Notes: generated by a model not told the origin, from the letters alone. Positions 8,019 to 15,285 are shown, numbered from the stretch's first letter. The stretch is 17,035 bases of DNA from Trueperaceae bacterium (GCA_024636105.1 JAGXHO010000186.1:1-17035); one strand, 5' to 3'. Translations and numbers: made by a program.

Positions 8019-8896
8019 GGGTGGGGTTCGTCGGCCTCGGCACGATGGGCGCGGCCATGGCGGAGCGCCTGATCGCGGCCGGGTTCGAGGTCGCCGTCCA
8101 CAATCGGACGCGCGCGCGCGAAGAGCCGCTGGAGGCGCTGGGCGCGACGCGCGCCGCCAGCCCGGCGGAGGCCGCCCGCGGCGCCGATCTGGTCGTCGTG
8201 ATCGTCTCGGACACGCCGGACGTCGACCAAGTCGCCTTCGGGTCCGAGGGGATCGCCGCCGGTCTGGCGCCCGGTGCGCTCCTCATCGACATGAGCACCA
8301 TCGCGCCCGACGCCACCCGCGCCTACGCCGCGCGGATCGCGGAGCAGGGGTCGGCGTGGCTCGACGCCCCGGTCTCGGGGGGCAGCGAGGGTGCCCGGAA
8401 CGGGACGCTGTCGATCATGGTCGGCGGCGACGCGGCCGACCTGGAACGGGCACGACCGGTGCTGAGTGCGATGGGCACGACGATCACGCACGTCGGTCCG
8501 GTGGGCGCCGGCCAGTTGGCGAAGGCGATGAACCAGGTGGTCATCGCCGGGACCTACGCGGCCGTCGCCGAGGGCATCGTCTTGGGCCTGAAGGCCGGCA
8601 TCGACGTCGAGGCGGCGCTCGCTGCGCTCGCCGGCGGCGCGGCGGGCTCGTGGGGGCTCGTCCACCGCGGTCCCAACGTCGTGCGCAACGACTATCCGCT
8701 CGGCTTCCGCGTGCGGCTCCACCGGAAGGACCTGGGCATCGCGCTCGATGCGGCGCGCGCGCTCGGCGCCCCGCTGCCGGTGGCGGCGCTCGTCGAGCAA
8801 TGGGAGACGGGGCTGATCGCGCGCGGCCACGGCGACGAGGACGTCTCGGCCATCGCCCGGGTCGTGCGCGAGCAAGCGGGGCTGGACGACGACTGA
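8015..8896 (+). CDS. 3-hydroxyisobutyrate dehydrogenase-family oxidoreductase
   Basis: A cytoplasmic NAD(P)-dependent beta-hydroxyacid dehydrogenase of 293 residues, the normal length. The N-terminal Rossmann motif GFVGLGTMG is at residues 4-12. The substrate-binding block DAPVSGGSEGA is at 117-127. The catalytic lysine lies in GQLAKAMNQ (Lys170, with Asn173 nearby), and the C-terminal helical domain carries RKDLGIALDAAR. Family members act on 3-hydroxyisobutyrate, tartronate semialdehyde, succinic semialdehyde or related acids, and the substrate cannot be read from sequence. The GTG at 8015 overlaps the TGA of the NTPase/TPR gene as GTGA, so the two are translationally coupled and probably functionally linked. 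A second GTG two codons later is an alternative start. The gene ends 33 bp before the convergent methyltransferase, with no obvious T-tailed terminator between. Confidence 0.92.
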   Translation: MRVGFVGLGTMGAAMAERLIAAGFEVAVHNRTRAREEPLEALGATRAASPAEAARGADLVVVIVSDTPDVDQVAFGSEGIAAGLAPGALLIDMSTIAPDATRAYAARIAEQGSAWLDAPVSGGSEGARNGTLSIMVGGDAADLERARPVLSAMGTTITHVGPVGAGQLAKAMNQVVIAGTYAAVAEGIVLGLKAGIDVEAALAALAGGAAGSWGLVHRGPNVVRNDYPLGFRVRLHRKDLGIALDAARALGAPLPVAALVEQWETGLIARGHGDEDVSAIARVVREQAGLDDD

Positions 8897-8929
8897 TCGG
8901 CCGCGGATCGGCGCGCGCCCGACCGCGCG

Positions 8930-9658
8930 TCAGCTCGGCGCCACGGCGAACACCCAGACCCGGGCTGCGGTGGCTTTGGCCGGTCGACCGTCCGGGTACG
9001 CGACCACGTCGACGCGCGCGTACCCGGCCGCGGCGAGCGCGGTCCTGAGTTCGTCCGGGTCGTACGGCCGCTCGTAGTGGGTCTCGACGAACGTGCCCTC
9101 GGGCGACGCGCACCAGGCGTCCACCGTGGCGCGGTGCGCGTCGGGGTCCCACCGGTGCGTCCAGCGGTAGTGCACCTCCCCCGCCCACCCCTCGGCGACG
9201 TCGTCTTCCCAGAGCTCCTCGAGTCCGATGCGCGTGTTGACGTCGAAGGCGAGGATCCCTCCGGGGACCAGGGCACCGCGCACGTGGGCAGCCGCACGCT
9301 CCAGGTCGCCATCGTCGAGCAGGTTGTTCAGCGAGTCGAACACCGAGACGGCGAGCGTGATCGCCCCGGGCAGCGGAGCGTCGCGCACGTCGCCGAGCAA
9401 GAACGGCACGTCGGGCAGCTTGGCGCGGGCGACCGCGAGCATGTCGGCCGATGGGTCGAGGCCCACCACCTCGAAGCCGCGTGCTGCCAGCGGCGCGGTG
9501 GCGTTGCCGGTGCCGCAGCCGATATCGAGGACCCGACCGCCGCGCCAGCCGCGGGACGCGGCCTCGCGCAGCGCGAACGCCACCCAGTCGTCGTAGGGGA
9601 CGTCCTGCATGATCGCGTCGTAGACGCGCGCAAGGGCCGTGAACGGGGCGCGCTGCAC
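8930..9658 (-). CDS. Class I SAM-dependent methyltransferase
   Basis: A soluble 242-residue Rossmann-fold methyltransferase that transfers a methyl group from S-adenosylmethionine; its substrate is unknown. It opens with the family-typical FTALARVYDAIMQDVPYDDW. Motif I VLDIGCGTG is at residues 43-51, and the acidic ribose-binding Asp68 is in VVGLDPS. LLGDVRDAPL (87-96) carries the adenine-contacting Asp, and PGGILAFDVNT lies at 132-142. The C-terminal half resembles small-molecule methyltransferases. The GTG at 9658 is chosen because the alignable N-terminus begins there and TACGCT lies 6 bases upstream (leaderless). The in-frame stretch upstream to 9832 is Arg-rich and lacks family likeness. 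The gene diverges from mreB and converges on the dehydrogenase gene. Confidence 0.88.
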   Translation of the reverse strand: MQRAPFTALARVYDAIMQDVPYDDWVAFALREAASRGWRGGRVLDIGCGTGNATAPLAARGFEVVGLDPSADMLAVARAKLPDVPFLLGDVRDAPLPGAITLAVSVFDSLNNLLDDGDLERAAAHVRGALVPGGILAFDVNTRIGLEELWEDDVAEGWAGEVHYRWTHRWDPDAHRATVDAWCASPEGTFVETHYERPYDPDELRTALAAAGYARVDVVAYPDGRPAKATAARVWVFAVAPS

Positions 9659-9664
9659 CGGCGC

Positions 9665-9670
9665 AGCGTA
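9665..9670 (-). promoter_or_regulatory. -10 box for the leaderless methyltransferase gene
   Basis: TACGCT on the minus strand is followed by 6 bases and then the GTG start at 9658. There is no Shine-Dalgarno site. It has the same geometry as the boxes before mqnC and the NTPase/TPR gene. Confidence 0.55.
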
Positions 9671-9774
9671 CCGCGCTCGCGCGCGCCCGGCGCCATCGGG
9701 AGCGGCCGTCGGGAATCGTGCTCCACGCCCACGTGCGTCCAACCCGGGCGCCGGTACCCTTCGGTCACCTTGTC

Positions 9775-9815
9775 GGTGCGCTCTGCACCCCGCTGCCCCC
9801 CCGGCGGAGCGCACC
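9775..9815. repeat. Inverted repeat upstream of mreB
   Basis: GGTGCGCTC (9775-9783) and its perfect complement GAGCGCACC (9807-9815) flank a 23-base C-rich spacer, in the 237-bp divergent region between the methyltransferase and mreB. A TACCCT at 9823-9828 just downstream could be a second mreB promoter. The repeat may be an operator or a leader hairpin. The rest of this gap shows nothing else clear apart from the two -10 boxes. Confidence 0.35.
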
Positions 9816-9882
9816 CAAGGTCTACCCTCCATTCACCGTCGCCGGTGCCAGCCCGCAACCCCGCCTCGAGACCGGGCGGTGG

Positions 9883-9888
9883 TAGCGT
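9883..9888 (+). promoter_or_regulatory. -10 box for leaderless mreB
   Basis: TAGCGT, 7 bases, then the mreB ATG at 9896. No Shine-Dalgarno site lies in the gap apart from a weak AGG. Confidence 0.5.
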
Positions 9889-9895
9889 GGCAGGC

Positions 9896-10906
9896 ATGAT
9901 CGGCGTCGACCTCGGCACCACCACGGTGCGCATCCACGTCAAAGGCAAGGGCGTCGTCCTTCGGGAGCCGGCGGTCATCGCCGTCACCAAGGGCACCATG
10001 GACGTCAAGGCGGTGGGCGAAGAGGCCTACCGCATGCTCGGCCGTACCCCGGGCAACATCACGGCCGTGCGCCCGATGGCGGACGGCGTGATCGCCGACT
10101 ACACCCTCACCGAGAAGATGCTCAAGGCCTTCATCCGCAAGGTCCTCCAGGGGCCGCAGCGCTTCCTTCGCCCGACCATCATGGTCTGCATCCCCAGCGG
10201 CATCACCGAGGTCGAGAAGCGCGCCGTGGTGCAAGCCGTGCACGAGATCGGCGCCCGCAAGGCGCTGCTGATCGAGGAACCGGTGGCAGGAGCGATCGGC
10301 GCGGGCATCGAGATCGCCGAGCCGGTCGGGTCGATGGTCGTCGACATCGGCGGCGGGACGACCGACGTCGCGATGATCTCGATGGGCGGCATCGTGGTCT
10401 CCACGTCGCTGCGGGTCGCCGGCAACGTCTTCGACCGCGACCTGATGGCGTTCGTCAAGGCGAAGCACAATCTGCTCATCGGCGACCGCACGGCCGAGGA
10501 GGTCAAGCGCACCATCGGCGGCGCCATCGTCACCGGCGGCGGCCATCTACCGACCATGGAGGTCCGGGGGCGCGACCTGATCGACGGCATGCCCAAGACC
10601 GTGGAGGTCACGGCCGACGACGTCGTCGCCGCGCTGCGACCCTCGCTCGAGAAGATCGCCGCGGGCGTGCGCAAGGTGCTCGAGCAGTCGCCCCCCGAAC
10701 TCGTCTCCGACGTGATCGAGCGCGGCATCGTGCTCACCGGGGGCGGCGCGCAGCTGCGCGGCCTCGACGTCTACCTCCAGCGCATCACGAACATCCCGGT
10801 CGCCGTGGCCGAGAACCCAGAGGATTGCGTGGTGGTCGGGACGAGCAAGGCGCTCGACATGGCGCACCTGCTCCAGGACGCCCGCCAGACCTACGACCGC
10901 TACTGA
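9896..10906 (+). CDS. mreB: Rod-shape-determining actin homologue MreB
   Basis: A bacterial actin that polymerises under the membrane and directs peptidoglycan synthesis along the cell side wall. It has 336 residues, a normal size. The phosphate-1 loop IGVDLGTTTVRI is at residues 2-13, the phosphate-2 loop VVDIGGGTTDVAMIS at 148-162, and the adenosine motif GIVLTGGGAQLRGL at 277-290. ALLIEEPVAGAIGAG (123-137) and TMEVRGRDL (220-228) are diagnostic of MreB/Mbl. The protein begins directly at MIGVDLGT, without the short N-terminal extension that often carries a membrane-binding helix. An in-frame GTG nine bases upstream adds only three residues. No mreC, mreD or rodA is adjacent. The stop overlaps the end of the convergent acetyltransferase gene by 7 bp. 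Confidence 0.95.
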   Translation: MIGVDLGTTTVRIHVKGKGVVLREPAVIAVTKGTMDVKAVGEEAYRMLGRTPGNITAVRPMADGVIADYTLTEKMLKAFIRKVLQGPQRFLRPTIMVCIPSGITEVEKRAVVQAVHEIGARKALLIEEPVAGAIGAGIEIAEPVGSMVVDIGGGTTDVAMISMGGIVVSTSLRVAGNVFDRDLMAFVKAKHNLLIGDRTAEEVKRTIGGAIVTGGGHLPTMEVRGRDLIDGMPKTVEVTADDVVAALRPSLEKIAAGVRKVLEQSPPELVSDVIERGIVLTGGGAQLRGLDVYLQRITNIPVAVAENPEDCVVVGTSKALDMAHLLQDARQTYDRY

Positions 10907-11652
10907 GGCCCGGCGCCGCGCGGCAACGCGTCGCGCGGCAACACGGCGTAGACGTACCGATACGCAGGTCGGAACCCAAGGCCCTCGTACAGCGCACGCG
11001 CCGGTGCGTTCTCCTCGGCGACCTGCAGGTAGGCGGAGAGGGCGCCCTCGGCCTCGCCCCATGCGAGCAGCGCGGCCGTGATCCGGCGCGCGACGCCGCG
11101 ACGCCGCGCCGCGGGGGCGGTGGCCACGTCGAACAACCCCACCAGGTCGCCGGTCCGCACGGCGAGGCCACAGCCATCGGCACCTGCCGCCGCGTAGCGC
11201 CTCGGGCTCGGGGCGCCCATGGCCAGCCGGAGGCGCTCGCCGCGCTCGCGCTCGGGTAGCGTTGCCGCGTACGCCGCACGCCACTCCGCACCAGGCGCCT
11301 CGGTGCACGCGACGTCGTGCGTCGCCCATACCGATCGCGGTTCGAGGTCGCGCACCAGCACGAGCACGGGGACCTCGAAGCGGTACCCCGCCGTCTCCAG
11401 TGCCGCCACCAGGCCGAGCGGCTCGGCGTCCGGCGCCACCAGGAAGCGCGGCGATCGCCCGCGAGCGCGGTACCAGGCCTCGGCGCGCGCCAGCTTGGCG
11501 TCGAGCGGATCCTGCCCGGCACCACGCGGCAAGACGGCGTTGGCGCGCCGGACGACGCTGCGGGCGCCGTCGGCGCGAAGCGTCCAGCCGTCGTCGACCA
11601 AGGACTCGCTCGGACGGAGTGCGTCCGCGGCCGCGCGCTCCATCGCCGCCAC
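10900..11652 (-). CDS. GNAT-family N-acetyltransferase (two-lobed)
   Basis: A 250-residue acetyl-CoA-dependent acetyltransferase of unknown substrate. The C-terminal half has the GNAT core: the strand GLFDVATAP, then the acetyl-CoA loop ARRRGVARRI (R/QxxGxG/A type), and ending NAPARALYEGLGFRPAYRY. The N-terminal half, with GWTLRADG, RRANAVLP and FLVAPDAEPLGLVAALETAGY, looks like a degenerate first GNAT lobe, a known arrangement for this type. The GTG at 11652 is the most upstream in-frame start; the ATG at 11643 is an alternative. Neither has a clear Shine-Dalgarno site. It begins 53 bp after the FKBP stop and is probably co-transcribed with it. Its stop codon overlaps the mreB stop region. 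Confidence 0.85.
   Translation of the reverse strand: MAAMERAAADALRPSESLVDDGWTLRADGARSVVRRANAVLPRGAGQDPLDAKLARAEAWYRARGRSPRFLVAPDAEPLGLVAALETAGYRFEVPVLVLVRDLEPRSVWATHDVACTEAPGAEWRAAYAATLPERERGERLRLAMGAPSPRRYAAAGADGCGLAVRTGDLVGLFDVATAPAARRRGVARRITAALLAWGEAEGALSAYLQVAEENAPARALYEGLGFRPAYRYVYAVLPRDALPRGAGPQ
10917..10942. repeat. Short tandem repeat inside the acetyltransferase C-terminus
   Basis: CGCGCGGCAAC occurs at 10917-10927 and 10932-10942, a 15-bp period that keeps frame and encodes a repeated LPR-x-A on the minus strand. It is probably a small duplication in a tolerant tail. Confidence 0.4.
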
Positions 11653-11705
11653 CGCGGCACGATCGATGCCGAAGCACGCCGGCCGAGGTGGCCCTGCGCC
11701 CTCGT

Positions 11706-12134
11706 TCAGGCGATGTCCACGAGCTGGAGCTCGAACGTCAGGGCCTGACCGGCCAGTGGATGGTTGGCGTCGAGGGTGATCGAGGCATCCCCCGTGTCCG
11801 CGACGGTGACCGGCATCGCGCCGCCGTCCTCGCGCCGCAGCTGCAGCTGCATGCCGATCTCCACCTCCATGCCGTCCGGCAGCTGCTCGCGGGGGACCTC
11901 GATCAACAGCTCCTCGCGGCGCTCGCCGTAGGCGTCGTCGGGCGGGATGCGGACGGTCTTGGCGTCGCCGACGGTCATGCCGGCGATCGCCTCGTCGAAG
12001 CCGCCGATCACCTGACCCTGGCCGAGCGTGAACGCGAGCGGGTCGCGCCCCTCCGAGGCGTCGAAGACCGACCCGTCGTCGAGGCGGCCGGTGTAGTGCA
12101 CGTGGACGGTGTCGCCGGCTTTGGCGGTGCTCAT
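11706..12134 (-). CDS. FKBP-type peptidyl-prolyl isomerase, SlyD-like
   Basis: A 142-residue cytoplasmic proline isomerase and chaperone of the SlyD class. The N-terminal FKBP strand is VHVHYTGRLDDGSVFDAS, followed by FTLGQGQVIGGFDEAIAGM. The insert-in-flap segment, typical of SlyD, spans about residues 65-120 and includes PDDAYGERREELLIEVPREQ. The chain closes with the signature NHPLAGQALTFELQLVDI. The His/Cys-rich metal-binding tail of E. coli SlyD is absent, so it is the tailless type. The ATG at 12134 is preceded by GGAAGGGGAG with good spacing. It is the first gene of a pair with the acetyltransferase. A TAGGGT at 12198-12203 on the minus strand may be its -10 box. Confidence 0.93.
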   Translation of the reverse strand: MSTAKAGDTVHVHYTGRLDDGSVFDASEGRDPLAFTLGQGQVIGGFDEAIAGMTVGDAKTVRIPPDDAYGERREELLIEVPREQLPDGMEVEIGMQLQLRREDGGAMPVTVADTGDASITLDANHPLAGQALTFELQLVDIA

Positions 12135-12197
12135 GGGGGACTCCCCTTCCAGGCGCCCGGGCGAGGATCGCGCGTCGGTCCCCGCGGGCGCGCCGAC

Positions 12198-12203
12198 ACC
12201 CTA
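12198..12203 (-). promoter_or_regulatory. Possible -10 box for the FKBP gene
   Basis: TAGGGT on the minus strand lies about 64 bp before the ATG and would give a leader of roughly 57 bases that includes the Shine-Dalgarno site. No -35 box is recognisable. It sits in the 134-bp gap after the gamma-glutamyltransferase gene, where I see no good terminator. Confidence 0.3.
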
Positions 12204-12268
12204 ACCCCGACCGCCGGACGGGATGTAGGCCCGGCCACGATGGCGTCGGTGCGGATCGGCTGGCAGCG

Positions 12269-13858
12269 TCAGTACCCGACCGCCTGCCCGTCCTTGCGGT
12301 GATCGGAGCCCGCCACGTAGCCGTCCTCGGCGCGCCAGATCAGTTGCGCCCCGCCGAACCCGAAGCTGGCCTCCGGCGCGGTCGCGGTCACCTCGTGCCC
12401 CAGCGCCCGCAGGCCGTCGAGGACGGATGGTGGGAACGAGCTCTCGATCGCGACGCCGCGACCCGCCACGACGCGCCAACGCGGGGCATCGGAGGCGGCT
12501 TGCGGGTTCTGCCGGTGGCCCACCATCCGCAGCACCATCTGGAGGTGGCCCTGCGCCTGCATGGGCCCTCCCATGACGCCGAAGCTGCAGCGCGGCGCGC
12601 CACCCTCGGTCAGGAACGCGGGGATGATCGTGTGGAACGGGCGCTTACCGCCCGCGACCTGGTTGGGGTGGCCCGCGTCGAGCACGAAGCCGGCCGCGCG
12701 GTTCTGCAGCGAGATGCCGGTGCCGGGCACCACGACCCCGCTCCCGAACCCGAAGTAGTTCGACTGGATCAGGCTGACCATGCGGCCGTCGGCGTCGGCG
12801 GCGGTGAGGTAGACGGTGCCGCCGCGCTTGGGCGTGCCGTGGCCGGGATCGCCGGCCCGCATGGGGTCGATCGCCCGCGCGCGCTCCGCGAGGTAGCCGT
12901 CGGCGAGCAGGTCGGCGGCGGTGACGTCGCGCATGTGGTCGGCATCGGCGATCCACCGCTCGGCATCGGCCAGCGCCAGCTTCATGGACTCGATCTGCAG
13001 GTGCAGCCACGGGACGGAGTCGAGCTCGAGCGCGTCGAACTCGGGCACGTGGCGCAGGACGCCGAGCGCGATCAGCGCCGCGAGCCCCTGACCGTTCGGC
13101 GGGATCTCGTGCAGCTCGGTCCCCTTCCACCCGGTCGACACGGTGCCGACCCAGTCCGCCCGGTGGTCGCCGAGGTCCTCGGCGTCGAGCAGGGCGCCGT
13201 GCGCCCGCGCGTGGCCGACGATCGCGTCGGCCAACGCACCGCGGTAGAAGGCCTCGCCGCGGCTGGCCGCGATCGCCTCGAGCGTCCGAGCCTGCTCTGG
13301 GAACCGCCACGTGGCCCCGGCGGCCGGCGTGCGGCCGTCCGGCGCGAAGGAACGGTTCCAATCCGGGTGGTCGGCGAACCCGGGCGCCGATACCGCCCAC
13401 GCGCGAGCGGTGATGGGCGAGACCGGGAAGCCGTCGCGGGCGTAGCCGATCGCGGGCTCGAACAGCGCCTCGAACGGCAGCCGGCCAAAGCGGCGCGAGA
13501 GCTCGACCCAGGCCGAGACGGCGCCCGGGACGCTGACCGAGTCCCAGCCCCGCAGCGGCATCGCGTCCCGGCCGGCGAAGCGCGCCGGCGTCAGCGCCCG
13601 CGGGCTGCGCCCCGACGCGTTGAGGCCATGGAGCTCGGTGCCGTCCCAGAGGATCGCGAAGGCGTCCGAGCCGATGCCGTTCGAGGTCGGCTCGACGACC
13701 GTGAGCGCGATCGCGGTCGCCACGGCGGCGTCGATCGCGTTGCCCCCTTGCAGCAGCATGCGCAGTCCGGCCTGCGCCGCGAGCGGCTGCGACGTGGCGA
13801 CGACGTTGCGCGCCATCACCGGCATGCGCTTCGAGGGGTACGGGAAGTCGTACTGCAC
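12269..13858 (-). CDS. Gamma-glutamyltransferase-family protein (YwrD-like)
   Basis: An Ntn-hydrolase-fold protein of 529 residues in the gamma-glutamyltranspeptidase family. Family members self-cleave before a threonine that becomes the N-terminal nucleophile of the small subunit. Visible blocks are LLQGGNAIDAAVATAIALTVVEP (about 36-58), ASGRSP (81-86) and the cleavage-site region KRGGTVYLT, with candidate nucleophile Thr348. Further blocks are FGSGVVVPGTGISLQNR (371-387), PFHTIIPAFLT (407-417) and SFGVMGGPMQAQGHLQM (425-441). No signal peptide is seen, so it is probably cytoplasmic, as in the YwrD branch. The GTG at 13858 has GGAGG 7 bases upstream, which decides the start. It lies 50 bp after the chromate transporter stop and is probably in one operon with it. 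Substrate (glutathione, other gamma-glutamyl or cephalosporin-type compounds) is not known. Confidence 0.9.
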   Translation of the reverse strand: MQYDFPYPSKRMPVMARNVVATSQPLAAQAGLRMLLQGGNAIDAAVATAIALTVVEPTSNGIGSDAFAILWDGTELHGLNASGRSPRALTPARFAGRDAMPLRGWDSVSVPGAVSAWVELSRRFGRLPFEALFEPAIGYARDGFPVSPITARAWAVSAPGFADHPDWNRSFAPDGRTPAAGATWRFPEQARTLEAIAASRGEAFYRGALADAIVGHARAHGALLDAEDLGDHRADWVGTVSTGWKGTELHEIPPNGQGLAALIALGVLRHVPEFDALELDSVPWLHLQIESMKLALADAERWIADADHMRDVTAADLLADGYLAERARAIDPMRAGDPGHGTPKRGGTVYLTAADADGRMVSLIQSNYFGFGSGVVVPGTGISLQNRAAGFVLDAGHPNQVAGGKRPFHTIIPAFLTEGGAPRCSFGVMGGPMQAQGHLQMVLRMVGHRQNPQAASDAPRWRVVAGRGVAIESSFPPSVLDGLRALGHEVTATAPEASFGFGGAQLIWRAEDGYVAGSDHRKDGQAVGY

Positions 13859-13908
13859 GGAAGAACCTCCATGGCGTCCGAAGGACGCACGCGCCCTGCG
13901 GACGCGCT

Positions 13909-14454
13909 TCAGCGGAAGAAGGCGACGCCGACGAGCCCGCCGGCGACGATCAGGATCGCCGGGTGGACGCCGAGCTGGATGGAGAACACGAACGAGGCGA
14001 CCGCGAGGGCCCACAGACCCGCGTTCGCGAGCCACTGGGGCGGGGTGCCGAGGGCGCTGGGCACGAACTGCCACACGACCAGGAAGAGGAGCGCGATCAC
14101 GACCGGCCGGACCCCCTTGAGGAAGGCGGCGACCGCGGGCAGGTCGCGGTACTTGAGGTAGAGGCCCCCGAGCGCGATCATCGCCACGATCGTCGGCACC
14201 GACAACGCGAGCAACCCCACGAGCGCACCGACCGGGCCCGCGACCTGGTACCCGACGTACCCGGCGAGCTTGGTCGCGATCGGTCCGGGGAGGGCGTTGC
14301 CGAAGGCGAACGCGGTCAGGAACTCCTCCTTGGTCATCCACTCGCGCAGACCGACCACCTCGGCCTCGATGAGCGGGATCATCGACGGCCCGCCGCCGAA
14401 GCCGAAGACGCCGATGCGGAAGAAGGAGACCGTCAGGTCGATGAGTTCGCGCAC
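13909..14454 (-). CDS. Single-domain chromate transporter (CHR family)
   Basis: An inner-membrane protein of 181 residues with about five or six hydrophobic helices. The CHR-domain motifs are clear: FGFGGGPSMIPLIEAEVV near the N-terminus, then EFLTAFAFGNALPGPIATK and LAGYVGYQVAGPVGALVG. It is the short, one-domain type. Family knowledge says such half-size proteins generally occur as adjacent pairs with complementary topology, but no second CHR gene is visible on either side. The GTG at 14454 has GGAG 7 bases upstream. Family members export chromate or act on sulfate-like anions, and the real substrate here is unproven. The leader (14455-14609) holds a possible -10 box, TACCCT, on the minus strand at 14563-14568. 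Confidence 0.9.
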   Translation of the reverse strand: MRELIDLTVSFFRIGVFGFGGGPSMIPLIEAEVVGLREWMTKEEFLTAFAFGNALPGPIATKLAGYVGYQVAGPVGALVGLLALSVPTIVAMIALGGLYLKYRDLPAVAAFLKGVRPVVIALLFLVVWQFVPSALGTPPQWLANAGLWALAVASFVFSIQLGVHPAILIVAGGLVGVAFFR

Positions 14455-14562
14455 GCGAGGGCTCCAGACCGGGGATCAGGCAGCGTCGCGCGGGTCGGTC
14501 CCGGCGCGTGCGCAGGCCCCCATGGGCGTCGAGGTCGAACGGCCGTCGCGCGACCCAGGGGC

Positions 14563-14568
14563 AGGGTA
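14563..14568 (-). promoter_or_regulatory. Possible -10 box for the chromate transporter group
   Basis: TACCCT on the minus strand lies about 110 bp before the GTG start, in the 155-bp gap after the four-helix membrane protein gene. No -35 box is recognisable, and apart from it the gap shows no clear structure. Confidence 0.25.
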
Positions 14569-14609
14569 CGTCCGCTGAGCGACCCCCGCCTCGACCGACC
14601 CCGAGCATG

Positions 14610-15119
14610 TCACGCAGCGCCGCCGGCGGATTCGCCGTCCGGCGCCGCTTCCGTACCGTCCGGCGCCTCGACCGGCGTCGTCGCCGCCCGCACGAAGCGG
14701 CGCAGGAAGGCGAAGCCGAGCCCGTACCCGACCATCACGAGCGCCAGGCCGGCGAGCAGGAACGGAGCCCGCTGCGCCGACAGCGTCGCGAGCGCGAGGA
14801 ACCACGCCGGGACGGACAACAGGACCCCAGCAGTGATGGCGCCCGCGAGCGCCGCCCCCTTTCCGGGCGAACGGCTCGCCGCCCAGGCGAGGCCGCCACC
14901 GAGCGGCAAGTGCAGCGCCGCGAACCCGATCAGCACGCCGGCGACCCAGTCGTTCGGGCGCGGAGGCGACGGCATCGCCGCGAACATCGCTGCACCCACC
15001 GCCGCCGCCAGGACGACCTGAGCGAGGAACACGGCCGCGTACACGAAGCGAAGCGCCACCGCCGCCACCGCGGGCGTGGGGACGTCGGCAGCGAGGAACG
15101 GGGTCAGCGGCGAGCGCAT
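14610..15119 (-). CDS. Hypothetical four-helix membrane protein
   Basis: A 169-residue protein of unrecognised family. It has about four hydrophobic segments: around residues 16-50 (VALRFVYAAVFLAQVVLAAA), 58-82 (WVAGVLIGFAALHLPLGGGLAW), 88-112 and 120-140 (PFLLAGLALVMVGYGLGFAF). A cytosol-like positive cluster, FLRRFVR, follows, then a Pro/Glu/Gly-rich disordered tail. The ATG at 15119 has no convincing Shine-Dalgarno site or leaderless -10 box. It begins 34 bp after the stop of the 43-residue membrane protein and may depend on readthrough from the MATE group. The real gene is supported by codon-position composition and the clear alternation of helices. Function is unknown. Confidence 0.7.
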   Translation of the reverse strand: MRSPLTPFLAADVPTPAVAAVALRFVYAAVFLAQVVLAAAVGAAMFAAMPSPPRPNDWVAGVLIGFAALHLPLGGGLAWAASRSPGKGAALAGAITAGVLLSVPAWFLALATLSAQRAPFLLAGLALVMVGYGLGFAFLRRFVRAATTPVEAPDGTEAAPDGESAGGAA

Positions 15120-15153
15120 GCAGCGCGGTCCGCGACCGATGGCGAACGGTGGG

Positions 15154-15285
15154 TCAGTGGTCGGCGTCGGCGTCGTCGGTGTTCGCGACGAGCCAGCCGC
15201 CGAGCCCGATCATGGCGGCCGAGAAGGCGAGCAGGCCGGCCAGGACGAGCGTCGCGTAGATGGAGATGGACACGAAGGTGCTCAC
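15154..15285 (-). CDS. Small single-pass membrane protein, 43 residues
   Basis: A short gene starting at GTG 15285 and ending TGA at 15154. One hydrophobic helix spans roughly residues 8-33 (around YATLVLAGLLAFSAAM), followed by a polar acidic tail, ANTDDADADH. Two independent signs support it. The GTG overlaps the MATE stop as GTGA. TAGACT also lies 7 bases before the GTG, giving a leaderless promoter inside the last codons of the MATE gene. I do not recognise the family. By size and context it could be a small partner subunit of the MATE transporter or of the downstream four-helix protein, but that is a guess. Confidence 0.65.
   Translation of the reverse strand: MSTFVSISIYATLVLAGLLAFSAAMIGLGGWLVANTDDADADH

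Noticed and set aside
8897..8929. GC-rich self-complementary stretch between the dehydrogenase and methyltransferase stops
   Set aside because: Pairing is short and driven by alternating CG, with no T-run on either side; not enough to call a terminator.
9077..9895. Long upstream extension of mreB over the methyltransferase gene
   Set aside because: It has no similarity to MreB, and the first residues at 9896 already begin the actin phosphate-1 motif.
13859..14608. N-terminal extension of the gamma-glutamyltransferase-family protein across the chromate transporter gene
   Set aside because: The extension is out-of-frame sequence of the CHR gene, and GGAGG before the GTG at 13858 marks the real start.
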